Assembly: GCA_030142905.1 (NCBI GenBank)
Contig: JASJOG010000279.1
Coordinates: 62,001-126,000, forward strand
Reading direction: 5' to 3'
Source: Heliopora coerulea
Lineage: Eukaryota; Cnidaria; Anthozoa; Scleralcyonacea; Helioporidae
DNA: 64,000 bases
Shown one piece after another: positions 11,606-23,884 of this stretch. Position numbers and translations under genes: made by a program. Position 1 is the stretch's first letter. Each line of letters begins with the position of its first letter. The notes below the pieces were generated by a model. That model ran no database searches. It was not told the origin of the DNA and saw only the letters and a list, made by a program, of their open reading frames with translations.

Positions 11606-12775
11606 AATGCCAAAAACTTTCTCTCTTTCTTTCTTTCGTTCGTTACTTCTTGTTCTCTTTTCTTTCTTCCTCTCTTCTTCCTTTTTCTCTTCTTCCTTTC
11701 TCTCTTCTTCGCTTCTGTCTTTCTTCCTTTCTCTCGTCCTTCCTCTCTTCCTTTCTTTCTCTGTTTCTTTCTCTCTTTTTTCTTTCTTTCTTTCATTCTT
11801 TCTTTCTTTCTGGCTTTCTTTCTCTCTTTCTTTTTACTTTCTTTGTTCCTCTCTTTCGTTCCTTCTTTCTTCTTTTCTTCCTTTCTTCCTTTCTTTTTTC
11901 TTTCTTTCTTTCTTCCTTTCCTCCTTTCTTTTACTTTCTATATCTTATTTAATATCTTGTTTAAAAAGATAATTACATAAAATATGTTCAGGGCTCTAAT
12001 CGAGTAGCCTGAACACCTTTAACCAACTATACTAAATATATACATGTTAAAATTCCTAAGTTCTAACAGATTTAAAAAGGTTCTTTATACGAATCGAGCC
12101 AAATATAACTACTTTTTGCATTCTTTTCAAAACACTCTCTACTAATTTGTCATGTTGTAATAACTTATTTAGCAAAGTTTTTAAGCACTTTAAGTATCGT
12201 CCCAACGCATCCAGCAGCACGTATCCACTTTCTTTCTTTCCTTCTTTCTTTCTTTCTTTCCTTCTTTCCTTCCTTCCTTCTTTCTTTCCTTCTTTCTTTC
12301 TTTCCTTCTTTCTTTCTTTCCTTCCTTCTTTCTTTCCTTCTTTCTTTCTTTCCTTCTTTCTTTCCTTCTTTCCTTCTTTCTCTCTTTCCTTCTTTCTTTC
12401 TTTCCTTCTTTCTTGCTTTCCTTCTTTCCTTCTTTCCTTCTTTCCTTCTTTCTTTCTTTCCTTCTTTCTTTCTTTCCTTCTTTCTTTCTTTCCTTTTTTC
12501 TTGCTTTCTTTCTTTCCTTCTTTCTTTATTTCTTTCTTTCTTGCTTTCTTTCTTTCCTTTTTTTGCTTTCCTTCCATCACCCCATCCTTCCTTTATTTAT
12601 ACCGTGCTTCCTTCCTTCGTCCCTTCCTTCCTTCCTTCCTTTCTTCCTTTCCTTCATTGTTTCATTGCTTCCCTTCCTTCCTTCCTTTCTTGTCGTACTT
12701 CCTTCCTTCTTTATTTCTATCCTCTCTTCTTTCTCTTTTTTTCCTTCCTTCCTTCTTTCTTTTCTTTACTCCACT
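11606..12775. repeat. TTTC/TTCC polypyrimidine tracts, unit 1, with TTCG-rich tail
   Basis: Two tracts (about 11606-11945 and 12227-12775) are almost pure C and T in 4-bp steps with interruptions. A degenerate TTCG repeat follows at about 12885-12985. They lie between the 55-nt exon and the NHL exon, that is, in intron 2 of the kinase-NHL gene. Transcribed from the minus strand they would be purine-rich RNA. Long open frames here are low-complexity artefacts. Confidence 0.95.
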
Positions 12776-13160
12776 TCTGCCATTCATTCCCTTCGTTTCG
12801 CTCATGCAACTTATAATTGATTCTTACATTTAAGTCACTTACTTTATAAAGTCATTCCACTCGTTTGCTTTTTTTTATTCGTTCGGTCAGTCGGTCGTTC
12901 ATCCGGTCGATCGTTGGGTTATTCATTCGGTCATTCGATCGTTCGTTCGTTAGTTCTTTAGTTTCTTTGCAAATTCGTTCGTTCATATATTTTCAATATG
13001 TTTTGCAACACCTAGTAAAGAGGCTGGGTGGCCACATTTAGTATCGTTATTCTCCCTGTCTTAATGAATTACAAATAAAATCTAGCTAGCCCAAAAAGGT
13101 AAATTTTTTGTTAATCTCAGAGTCCAAGAATATAATTTAACCAGATAACAAGTCACTTAC

Positions 13161-13215
13161 TCAAAGAAAATCCGTTGCTTTCGAAAGTCTGCAACTTGTG
13201 ATCATCCTGTAGTGA
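13161..13215 (-). pseudogene. 55-nt middle exon, unit 1 copy
   Basis: On the minus strand TTGTTACAG precedes TCACTACAGG and TTTGA is followed by GTAAGTGA. The frame is open (SLQDDHKLQ...NGFSL plus one base) and matches the intact unit 3 exon. The exon itself is undamaged, but the kinase and NHL exons on either side are broken. Confidence 0.7.
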
Positions 13216-13569
13216 CTGTAACAATTCAAAATAAATAAATAAATAAATAAAACCTAAATTTTTGTGGTTTACAAAAAATTTCTTGAAGTTTGTCTCATTT
13301 ATAAAGTTTCGAGGGAATCAGGATAAAAGTGAGAAAACGTAAGTCTTGGAAAGTTACCACGTTCGTCATAATAATGATAAGATATATAATGATAATAGAG
13401 AAAATAAGTCGCTTCGAGTTTGTAATTGGCTAGAGGACGTTTTCGGTTCAATTATTTTATAGACAGCTTATTGGTTCATCGTATATACTAATTCTTGATT
13501 TAACCAGGGCCCCCTTTGATAACAGCATTAGTTCTGTTTTAGGGCTTACTTTAGGTAAAAGTGATTCAA

Positions 13570-13950
13570 TTAATAAAATTGTTATTATTGTTATTATTAT
13601 CATTATCTTTTTATTGACGATATCATAATCATTCTTATTATTATCATTAGCATTATAATTAGCACTATTATTATCATTATCAATACCATTATAATTACAA
13701 TCATCATTATCATTACCATTACCATTATCAATATCATGACCATTACCCTTATCGTTACCATTATCATTACCATTACCATTATATTACCATTATCATTACC
13801 ATAATCATTACCATTGCCATTACCATTATTATTATAATTTACCATTATCATTATCGTCACCATTATCATCACCATTACATGACCTTTATCATTACCATTA
13901 TCATTACCATTATCATTATCATTGTCATTACCATTATTATTATTATGTAT
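13570..13950. repeat. ATTACC/ATTATC microsatellite, unit 1
   Basis: Imperfect CATTATCATTACC repeats lie in intron 1 between the kinase-KEN exon and the 55-nt exon. Equivalent arrays are at about 27985-28480 and 40900-41520. Confidence 0.95.
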
Positions 13951-14102
13951 AAAATCAACTTAAATAAACACAAGTCAGGAGTGTTACTTTAAACGTTGAT
14001 TGTATTGATCCTTTTGAAAAATAAATTATGACCAAATTAAATGTGCATTAATTTCCATAAAGTGTAGAGTATTACAGTGCTCGCTCACTTACACCTACCC
14101 GA

Positions 14103-15401
14103 AATTTTGGAAAGTCTCCTTTCGGATAAAATTCCCGTAATTTGACGTCATCTCTCCAAGGAATAGCGGCTTCATACGTGTGCAAGAGCAAGTGGGGAAA
14201 GTTCTTGGTAAATGAATCTAAACTTGTGTAACCAGTGTTTTCTGATTCATTGGGGCTTGGCATAGAACCCACATCAAAAACTTTTTGATCAGCCTCGGAA
14301 TAATGTCTCCAGTAATTTCTGATTGCCTTAATAAGCTCAGAGATGTACTCAGCACCAATTTCAAACCGACTACTTTCTTTGCTGAGTCTCATAGGTTTCT
14401 GGAAATTCTTGAAGTGATGTTGGATTGCAGGATGTAACTGGGATAGCCAGTTACCTCGAATGACATTCTGTTTGTTTTGATCAAGTCTGGCCCGCAAACA
14501 TGGAACGAAGACTTTCAGTGCAGTCGCCCACCACCTTGTAGAATTGGTACTGTCGTTACTCTGACCAAAAGAATGGATGATTCACGACATCTCGAGCATC
14601 AGGTCGCAACTCTGGATTTTTGTCCAAAAGATGAAACAACATGTCTTTTGCCAGAACGCCGTCTTGATCTGATTCACCAATCATTTTAATGTCAAGCTGC
14701 GCATCCTTTTTTGTACCATACGCTTTAATGCATTGCTGGGCTTCCTGAAGTTTATCTGGAATAATCTTCGAATTGTGAGAAAACAGATGTGAACCATGAG
14801 TCAGGCCATAATGAACTAGGAGTCCAAACGAGAAAATGTCCGCCTTTCTCGTCAGTCGGTGTTCACATTCGTGAAAGTACTCAATTTCTGGTGCTATCCA
14901 GCCGATCATTCCTCCAAATGTTCTTGTCCTTATGGACTCCTTTCCATCGTAGACATTTTTACTCACTTCGAAATCCGCCAAAACAATCCTTTTCCGGCTG
15001 CCACACGATATAAGAATATTACTTGGTTTTAGATCTAAGTGATAGATGCCATTTCGATGAATATGTTCAAGACCAAGTGCAATCTGCTTCACAGCCGTCT
15101 TTTCATCCAGTCCACCGCTGTCAAAGCTTGGATCTTCGACGAAATTGCAGAGATTTCCACTGCAAAGCTCAAGGTAAATGAAGCAGTAAGGATCTTGCTG
15201 TTCGATTAAAAAGTAGCGGATGACATTCTCGTGTTGTTTGTGCTTCGATAGTTCAATAAGTTTATTGACTTCGTTTATGTCTGTAGTCCCAGTGATTACT
15301 CTCTTTACAGCTGCAACTCGTTCATCGTTCATGGTGCGTTTAAAAATGAGAGAATACCCATCCAAAGATCCACCAAGCGTTTCATGGCCTGCTTTCGCCA
15401 T
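14103..15401 (-). pseudogene. Kinase-KEN (RNase L/IRE1-like) exon, unit 1, broken
   Basis: From the ATG at 15401 the frame encodes the kinase-like domain with AAVKR, HLDLKPSN and DFEVSK, then GWIAPEI, up to HPFFWSE. There a TAA stop near 14562 replaces a Tyr codon found in unit 3 (SAYRQYQ). Further on, a deletion of about 26 nt near 14492 shifts the frame at the start of the KEN region. The KEN remainder (RNYWRHY onward) is recognisable to 14103, where TACCCGAAAT marks the shared donor region. With the damaged NHL exon, this copy is a pseudogene of the kinase-KEN-NHL gene. Confidence 0.88.
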
Positions 15402-17016
15402 GTCTACAACAGCTGAATGAATTTTTTTTTTTTTTGCACTGTTTATTGCGGTTGGCGTTTTCGTTCGGGTGACGGCAAAGGCTCTGGAAACCAAATTGAC
15501 GTGAGTTTCTCGTGACGTCACCAGCAGTTTGCGCATTTTTATCAGTTGAATTTTAGCTGTAGCCTTTTATTAGAGGTTTTCAATTAGCCGGAATGTGAAG
15601 AGTAGTTTTCTAACGTTTCGAGCGACTCTTCACATTTCGGCACTACTCAGACCTTTCCGATCATCTCACTAAGATTTCAACAGTGCCTACGCAGCACTCT
15701 ATTTTATCTCATATCCTTTTGGTTTGTTCTTGTCCTCTTGTAATGTTTGTTCTTCGTACATTGCACTTGACCCATTCAAAGTTTCAAATGCAAATGGTTT
15801 AGAGATAAAAATCCTGTTTCGTGAACCATTGGGGGAAATGGCGAAGGGTGAGGCTTATTTTAAATTGCCTAATGCAATCAAAATAATTTTGGTTTGTTTC
15901 AAAGAGCGCTTACAATGGCAAACAATGAAAGTTCGCAGTCATTCGATACCTATTCAAGTTGTTGAATAATACAGCTTTTTTAGACATGCAAAAAAAGTAT
16001 ATCATTTCCGTCAAATCAGTCAAACCGCATTTTCACTTATCTTAAATCGATTATTTCTTCAACATTATCATCCGGATCCAATTAAAACATTGTTCATGAA
16101 CGTGTGTCACAAAACTGAGGAATACTGTTAAATTCAGACCTCTTACTCTGTTTTCTGTCATATGTCAAGACCTCTCAATATGGGTTCTCTGACACTGCCA
16201 AGCATTTTGTTACGTCCGCAGAAACTTTGGGTTAGCATCAAGCCGATGGTACCGCGATTCAACATCGCTTAACAAAGGTTGCTTAAAGAATGTTCAGTTG
16301 CAGTGTGTTATCTCATCCTGAAGCAACAATTGATTAATTCATGTCCTTCGACAATTTCCAAATTGTCTAATACAATAGAACGTCTCGCTTTTTTGTCCAA
16401 ATGTAGAATCTCTTCCTCGGATTGTATTCAACAACGTAAATGATTCAACAGTAGTAGTCTACAAATGAGTATACGAATAAACATGACATACAAAGTAAAC
16501 TCTTTCTTTAACAATTTCTGAACCAAAATAAAGACCAAACATACAAAGGTGCTTTTCAGCAGGTATTATGCTATGCACACTATTATTTTTTAATTTCTAC
16601 GAAAGATGCAAAATTTAAACAAAAATTAAGGGTGATTAACAACTTACAACACTACACATATCTTAACTGTTTACAAACGATCTCAAGTCAATGTTTCGTT
16701 GTTAACAATTGCCTTGATAAACTGCGACTTTACGACATTACGATGAATTATTTAACTCCAAAGGTTCAGAAATTGCTGTTGATGTTGTTACGACACGTAG
16801 GCTCGCTGACGGGATCTTTATTCAGTCAAACAAAACTACCAAAGAATATACTCTGCAAGACAACACTAACAGCTCCAAGTCTACCGTAATCTGACACGTA
16901 TCGCTTATCCTCATCTGTCAGTTCAAAGTGATAAGTGTTATTTAACAAATGTCAATCCCTAGAGTAGCTACTAAAATGTTTAAGCAAACGGTGCATTCCT
17001 TAAAAGGAAACCACTT

Positions 17017-17481
17017 TTAAGTGTATTTACTGGCGTAGCCGTTGTCCATTAACATTTGATTAAACGACTTGGTCGATCCAGGTCCACTTTTGAGGGTGAC
17101 TAGAGGTCTTCCATATCCTCCAAGGCCATGAAACTCAGCATATACCACGTTTTCGCTTCTGTTCAATGAATCCTGAAGTTTAGCCTCCGTCCAAGGTTGT
17201 GTTTGACGTGGAAAGCTACCAGGGTCAAAACCTAGGCACAACCAAGCTAAAAAATCGCGCGATTTCAAGGCACTGGAACCTGTTCGTAACTCCGGTGAAT
17301 TTATTCCCAACAAACGGCTCTTAAAACGTTCAAGCCTGCTATTACGGTAGAATACCAAGTCACAGGTATCCCCATCGTGAATGGTAACCACCTTGGCGTA
17401 AACATTCATGGATGTCGGTGGGCTTGTAGACGAACGAGCGACGTCTCGTTCAGTAATTCTCTTCAACTGTTGAAGACTCAT
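17017..17481 (-). CDS. SNase-like nuclease, unit 1 copy
   Basis: A 154-aa intact frame starts at the ATG giving MSLQQLKRITERD, the start shared with the diverged copy at 48220; sequence upstream has no in-frame ATG. The SNase motifs are IHDGDT (Asp38), SRL (Arg56), GINSPE (Glu64) and GYGRP (Arg125). The residue aligned with the Ca2+-binding Asp40 of staphylococcal nuclease is Asn61 here, where unit 3 has Asp, so activity may be reduced or altered. There is no secretion signal. It is almost identical to the unit 2 copy. It lies about 1.6 kb upstream of the kinase exon on the same strand and stays open although that gene is dead in this unit. Confidence 0.88.
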   Translation of the reverse strand: MSLQQLKRITERDVARSSTSPPTSMNVYAKVVTIHDGDTCDLVFYRNSRLERFKSRLLGINSPELRTGSSALKSRDFLAWLCLGFDPGSFPRQTQPWTEAKLQDSLNRSENVVYAEFHGLGGYGRPLVTLKSGPGSTKSFNQMLMDNGYASKYT

Positions 17482-17550
17482 TGTTAAACTTGTTCTCGTA
17501 CAACTGCAGCTCTCATCAACTGGACTTCGTTCCAAGTTGGCCCGTGGCTT

Positions 17551-17595
17551 TTGAAACTGTAATGTGCTTTGTAAGCAATATTTAGCCAAAATATT
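17551..17595 (-). promoter_or_regulatory. Conserved upstream block of SNase gene, unit 1
   Basis: A stretch containing AATATTTTGGCTAAATATTG followed by CTTACAAA is kept in the four minus-strand SNase genes, including the diverged copy at 48281-48325. It lies about 70-115 bp upstream of the ATG. It may be core promoter or 5' leader. Confidence 0.5.
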
Positions 17596-17613
17596 CGCCC
17601 AGTCATTATTTTA

Positions 17614-17625
17614 CTTTCGTTTTCA
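17614..17625 (-). promoter_or_regulatory. IRF/ISRE-like motif, unit 1 SNase
   Basis: On the minus strand the site reads GAAAACGAAAGT, matching the IRF core GAAANNGAAA. It lies 133-144 bp upstream of the SNase ATG. The same site is kept at the other three minus-strand SNase genes. Confidence 0.5.
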
Positions 17626-19269
17626 GCTCTTCCAAGTAAACAACTTAGGTCACCAGCCAAGAGGGAGATCCCCTTGGCGGGAACATTAATGTGATTGGTC
17701 AGTGGCCTTCTATACGTTAAACAAGCGTTAGATGACGCTTTTTGGACATCAAGAATTGTCAAGGTCGCAAACTGCGTTGTCAACCCGAATCCAAGATTAT
17801 TTTATTGGATACTCTGAATTAGCAACCAGCTAATTACTAAACTGTCTAAAATTGTAAAACATTGCCGGATAAGCCTCATGCCTTGCTGAGGCAGAACAGC
17901 TTAGCTGGGACCTGTCGCCAGCACATGACATTACATCGCTTTGTTTACAATGGTGGTGTTTATGTGGAAGCTAACCAGCTCTACTAGTAAGGTGGCCTTT
18001 TTTGTCGAAATTTCCCCTCAATGTGAAATCCCTTGAAGAAATTGTTTTTGTTTACATGAGAGGAGAGACAGCCCTGCTACGAAAGATCTCGCTATTGATT
18101 ACCCGAAATGTCGCCTAGCACAAAGGGGGGGGGGGCCCTCTCATTACTCCAGCATGCTCGACCCAGCCCTTCTAGAGGGCCAAGAAAATTCCCATGTAAA
18201 AGCGAGCTCGTCTCCTTATAAACACCTCCTAGAAAAATGCCTACGGATAATAGCATCATCGGCTGTCAACATCTCAATCTCTGCGGTTTACAGGACTAGA
18301 AGTGCAGATTTAGAGAATTCTCTCGGCTTTTTTGGCCGATCATTGTCAAGAATTTCGAAAAAATATATAAGAAATAGATTGGAGCTGAAAATGCTGTCTC
18401 TGAAAGACAATATTAACACTGGACTGAACGTTAAATTAGGAACTATTTAAACGAGGCTGGACTTGTCCGAATGATCGCAGGTTAGCTGGTATCTCTCTTA
18501 ACCCTTTCCGCTCGGTACAAGGCTTAGTATTTTAATCTGGCTAACTCAAAACAATTTCACTCGTCAGGGGAAGACGTCTTCGACAGGAATGGTTTAAGCG
18601 AAGCGATGCGGCTGGTTAGCATGGCAGAAATATTCCTGTATGAACTGTTAGAGGCCAGATTGAAAAATCTTATGCTTCAGTGTTATGATAATAACTACAA
18701 AAAAACTTTGCAGTTCTCTCATGCATCTGAATCAGAAAAGACAAATTTGTTTTTAGAATGGTCGAAATAAGATCCAAATTCACTAACACAGTTTGCAATT
18801 TTCTCGACAAGTACAGGGAGTATGAATTCAGTTGGGTCCTGCCCCCCCCCAAAAAAAAAACAAGCTTGTTTTTCCTCTTTGTCACTGCGTTGAAGTGGCT
18901 TCGTTTGTTGATCTTCATAAGCTTGGCTCTGATTGGTGCGTAGTTGATGAATTTCGGGAGAATTGCTTACTTTATCACTGTGTTTATTAACTGCACTTTA
19001 TCTGTCGTTATTTTATAAAAGAAATTCCAAATTGTCTTCCATGTTTAGATACTATGATCCAAACACTTGGGATATTGCTCGACTTTCGAAAACCTAAAAA
19101 CATTTGCCTAGTGGCTCGTGTTTTATGACGTTTTTACCAACTCTCGCAACATCCCGCGCATTTGGATCAGTCTCTAAACACGGGAATTCATTTGGTATTT
19201 CGTAATTGATGATTATAAGTAACGAAAACGGGACTTTCTATGTTTTTTGCTTCTTTTTGGAGAGACATG

Positions 19270-22200
19270 CAGAGCTCGAAATCAACGTTCAGAAAATATG
19301 CCTAAATTTGTAGGCTGTTTTTTGTAGGTCAAAATTTTTGCAGGCTGTTTCCCAAGCAGCAAAGTTACGTTCTGGACATAGGCCCAAATAAAAAGTAATG
19401 TAAGCCAAAATTAAATACATTTATTTTGTAATGTAAAAATTCTTTAACAAGTTTGATGCTATTGTCTTTGTCTGTTGAACTAACAATTTTGATATTCTAG
19501 TATACTCAATATGTCAGTGTTAATGTACTAAATAAATTTATACTTGATCTGATCACATGTAAAGTTCTTCGGCAGTCAGATGTAAGCTTACTGACAGCTC
19601 TGCTGCTGAAGTCGTGTTGCATATCTCATCTTACGGTACCTAACTATTTTGTAAGAATAATTACAACATTTTATTTTGTACAAAAACAGACAAGTTCTGT
19701 TCAGTTAAGACAAGTTATATATTATATATTAAATAATATTAATGCATACGTAACGACAAGTTGGTCTCCTAGTATAAAACTAGTACTCAGTTTATTCTTC
19801 ATCACTATCGTTCGAATCAATACTTCTCATTCCACCCCGGAGAGGATCTTCACGATCACTGTCGTCCAAGCCTTCTGACAATTCCAACTGAGAAGAGTTG
19901 GCTGGTGTGTTTTCTTGGCTTTGTTCTCGGGCATCTTCCTCCGGTAAATCAGCTTCCATCTCTTCTTCCTCTCCATCTTCCTCGCCTTCAGATTATCCAA
20001 AAGATGTTGGAGGTGAGTCACTTCCAACATCTTTTAACCAATCCCTTTTGGAATTCTTCCTTCTCCCTCTCTCTTGTTCTCTTTGATGCGCTTCCTTTTG
20101 GTTCATACTGCTTTCGTTTTCCTTGGGTTTTCTTCCATAATTTATCACTGTTCCAGAGTTCTACAGCAAGCTCACCGAAACGTTCACGGAAAACATGGAG
20201 GGATGGGTCTCTCACTTTGATGCGCATCAAATCAGTCAAGTTGCTTTCATTCAACCTGTTCCGACAGTCAGTCTTGACTACACTCAAGTATGAGATAAAC
20301 GACTCGCACACTGCATTGCCGTATGCGGAGCAGCAGAGACACAGCTCGATCAGTGCCCAAAGTTCAGGTGCTTCGTCCGTTTTTAATTTCCAGAGCCTTG
20401 GCCACAGATCCATGAAGGCGATAACAGCAACGTCAATGTATGAAGTTGCCCACTACACAAGCACAACATACCGCTCTCGTAACAGTTGCTTGTTGGTCTG
20501 GCGTAGTGAGTCGATGTCTTTGAAGCTCTTGAAAACATTGGAGATTGTTTCCATTTGTACTGACAGCTTGTCTTCAGTCGCGTCCTTAATCCAAACGATA
20601 GTATACAATAATTTGGCGATGCTGTGTGCTACTTCATCTGCATCCTTTGTTTCTTTGGACGATTCATCCTTGTCAGCATCCACCAAACATCCGTAACTGC
20701 GTGCCAGTGACTGGTAGATGGCTACAACATTGGGATGCACCAGGGAGTTAACTGCAGCCTTGCCCTGCTGGAGATGTCTTACGGCAACACCCTGATACTG
20801 ATGCTGTTGGCTGACTGACAGGCCTTCCTGTTGGATCATAGAGAGCACATGTTTTATAGTTAGCAGCACGGATGTAGCAGTCGCATCTGATTCTTGTACT
20901 CTACGTTTCATGATCTGATATTCATTGAGAGTTTTGTCAACTGCCTCAACTTGTTTGATGAGGTCAGCTCGGCTTGTCTTCTGAGTGATCAAGGAAAGTA
21001 GCCGAGTTGACTCCAGGATGTCAGCATACAATACACATTTTAGCAACATGGTAGCTTTTGCTATGCGCTGCCTTGTCATTCTGCTTTCTTGTGCCAGCAA
21101 CGACATTCTGAATGTAGGCCAAGTACAGTCCCCTCTTGTCGACGAAAGCTTTCATGGCTCGCAACTTGTGGTCAATCCAGCGGGTACCACTCGATTTGGA
21201 AGGCTTGATTTGTCTGTTCTCAAAGCTGTACCCTTTTTTCAGGATTTCATGCAAACTCCTTAGTTCTCTCAGTCGCCTTGCAGAGTTCTGATAAATACAA
21301 TACAGATCCCGCATTGCAGTTTCAACTTCCTTCATGTCGTTCTGAATCGCGTCCTTTATAGCCAGTTCAAGTCGATGGGACAAACACCAAAAGAATTTGA
21401 TGTGCTTGCCAAACTTTCGCTGCGGTATGGAATTAACACCATCTCTCCGACCTGAATTAACTGCAGTACCATCAGACTCAAAAAAGACAATTCTTTGCAG
21501 TTTCTCTGCAATGTCACAATCTTTAAAGGCATCGGTAGTACCACTTGTAATCCCTTACGCTCTTGTGATTCCACCGACTTCAAACTTAGAAAAGCAAGTG
21601 AAGCTTTAAATTCGTCTGGATCTAGAAACAGTATGTAGATAGCTTCCTTCTCTTTGCTCGCTGCATCAGTCGCCCCGTCAGCTAACACAGTTACAAAATT
21701 AGCTCTCTTGACATTATCCTTGACTTGCCTCTCATACAGCGCCTTGGCAGCAAAGTGAATGAATAATTTGCAGCCCTTGTCATTCTCGTATGTACCTCCA
21801 GGCATGAACTTGATTCCATGTAACTTTTCAATCCTTACGTGATCAATGAAGTCAGAATAAGGCCGTCCCTTGTAAGCTAGCAGATATCCAATGTCGAAGA
21901 GGTTTTGCATGGCGGTTCTTTTTTCGGGTGTAAGCCGTCCCATATTGCCGCCTGCCTGGGCAATGGGGGCATCAGGTGGTACTGGTGGTAATTGCACTCG
22001 TACATTCCTGTCCTCGGTGGCTGCCTGCCCCTGCTCTTCAAGTCGCAGAGCTTGTTTATGAAGCTTACTTTGAACGTGTTTTGTAACAGCCGATGATTTT
22101 AAATTGGTAGATCCAGTATTAAAAGCGTTTGTCCCAGGAAGTTTGGCTTTCCACTTCACGCAAATATGACAAGTCAAAACTTTTCGAGTTACATCAACTC

Positions 22201-23009
22201 GAAAATACTTGTTCATCTGTCTCCAATTCTCAAAAGTTGCTGGTTTCACTCCCCAACCCGACTTCATGATATTTGTGCATACCACATTTTTAAAGCTATT
22301 TATAAATTAATGCAAGAGCACAACTCCGTAGGCGTCTACGTTTTGGAATTTATTCATTGCTGCCGATCGAGCGAAGCGAAACAGGGATCCCACATAGACG
22401 TCAGTCATTTTTTCCTGGGCCCTATGGTCTGCGGTCTCCTGTTCGCTTATGTGCGCGCTCCATGAACTGTAATGAAGTCGCTGTAAAAAGGAAAATGCGG
22501 GCTCCATTACAACTTAAAAATAAAAATGGCGGCAATAATAAAGACGGCAGGATCAGGAAAACTGGACAGCAATTCGGATCTTTACTTTTCGGCACCAGAT
22601 TGAACTGCAGCTTGATCACTTGATTTGTGCAAAGGAAAATCACAGGACAAAGTTATGATCCATATATTCTAATTTAATATATAACTAAAAGGTACGTGTA
22701 CCGGATGTTATTGTAATTATAATTTGTCCTGCAGTGTAGTCGATCAAGTAAGCGACCAATTTCTATCTTTCGTCACGTTCGTTCATCTTCGCAATGGCGC
22801 CATTAGTCTGGCCCTTGTTTACACAATCTGGCTAAGCGAATACTTTTTTCTTTTGCGATCATATGTAGAGAAATCAAAACAAATTACCATAATTGATTTT
22901 GATCTTGGCAAAAGCAATTTCGCCAATAACCCAAAGTTGAGTTATATTTTGAGATTAGAAGTCGCCGGCATGGTCCTAAAACTATTGCCGGCTGCTATTT
23001 CGAACCCTG
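19270..23009 (-). mobile_element. hAT transposon, unit 2 copy
   Basis: It is flanked by ACATG at 19265-19269 and 23010-23014, as in the other units. The left terminus has decayed to CAGAGCTCGAAAT; the right terminus ATTTCGAACCCTG is intact. It carries the transposase relic on the minus strand. Confidence 0.85.
19792..22285 (-). pseudogene. hAT transposase relic, ZNF862-like, unit 2
   Basis: The longest continuous part runs from the ATG at 22285 through the zinc-finger region and ADGATDAASKEKE to about 21555, where a small deletion shifts the frame (VESQERKG where unit 3 reads VESRDAQG). Downstream parts with the WIDHKLRAMKAFVDKRG block and the C-terminal dimerisation-like region persist in other frames. 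A TAA stop near 19993 is shared with unit 1. It is the best preserved N-terminal half of the three but still non-functional. Confidence 0.85.
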
Positions 23010-23629
23010 ACATGGCTTGAATGGCTTTGGCCTGGATCTGCCAGTGAGAGTTGTGTTGTGTTGAACATTTTGCGTAAAAATTAAGCAGTCAAACATTTGA
23101 AGTTCCCAAACTCAATAAAACTGTACGGGTGGGAGCTATCCCCTTGACAAATAAGGTCGTCTGGCATTAGCCAGGTTAAACTGATACGAGTTTTATACCT
23201 CCGGGAAACAGATAATAATTCATGAATTAACCTGGCCAATCCATGAAAGTCTACCACATCTCATGGAAGCATTTTGATGCCCAAAGAAAACTTGTGGGTA
23301 GATTACTAGCAATCTGGATCACATTCTTTAATTTACATATTGAAATCAATGCAACAAACATGTAGTGAATCAATGAGAAAGCTCGTTTTAGAAACTAGTT
23401 CAAAAACTCGTTTATCATCAGGTGGACCCGAACACTCGAAAGCAAAAAATTCTTGTGGTAACACCCTTCGGTTTTCATTATTTACTCGTGGCTTGACCCC
23501 TGATGAAACACTCAATCTCGTATTTTGAGTTATTGCATCAAACATGCTCCAGAATGAACGCAGGAATCTTGGCGGCATAAAAAAAGTGATTGCAATTCTT
23601 TTGGATAAACGGAGTAGGACATTTTACAG

Positions 23630-23775
23630 TAAGTCAATCAACCAATCAATCGATGGACAAATCATTCATTCAATCATTCAATCAATCAATCAATCAGTTA
23701 GTCAGTCAATCAATTAATCTATTAATCTATCAATCTATTAATCTATCAATCAGTCTCAATAAATCAATCAATCAA
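23630..23775. repeat. (AATC)n/(ATCT)n microsatellite, unit 2
   Basis: Same repeat and position as in unit 1, slightly shorter. Confidence 0.9.
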
Positions 23776-23884
23776 ATCTCTTATTTCTTCACGTTATTCT
23801 CTACTCCTAGAGGCAATTAAAACGTTGAAGCTCACACGTGTAAAGTCATCAAAGTCATTATTAAAATCTCTGCTTTAAACTAAT

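Larger units (their letters stand above)
4737..18850. repeat. Tandem segmental duplication, unit 1 (about 14.1 kb)
   Basis: The block starts at an A-run followed by CAAGCTTG and carries, left to right, the hAT transposon, NHL exon, pyrimidine microsatellites, 55-nt exon, kinase-KEN exon and SNase gene. The same order and nearly the same sequence recur at 18851 and 33010. It ends at a C/A homopolymer joining directly to the next copy. Unit 1 shares with unit 2, but not unit 3, the foldback insertion and 1-nt deletion in the NHL exon. Confidence 0.9.

Noticed and set aside
17482..17589. N-terminal extension of the SNase starting at a TTG codon
   Set aside because: There is no in-frame ATG upstream, and the diverged copy starts at the same internal MSLQQLK.
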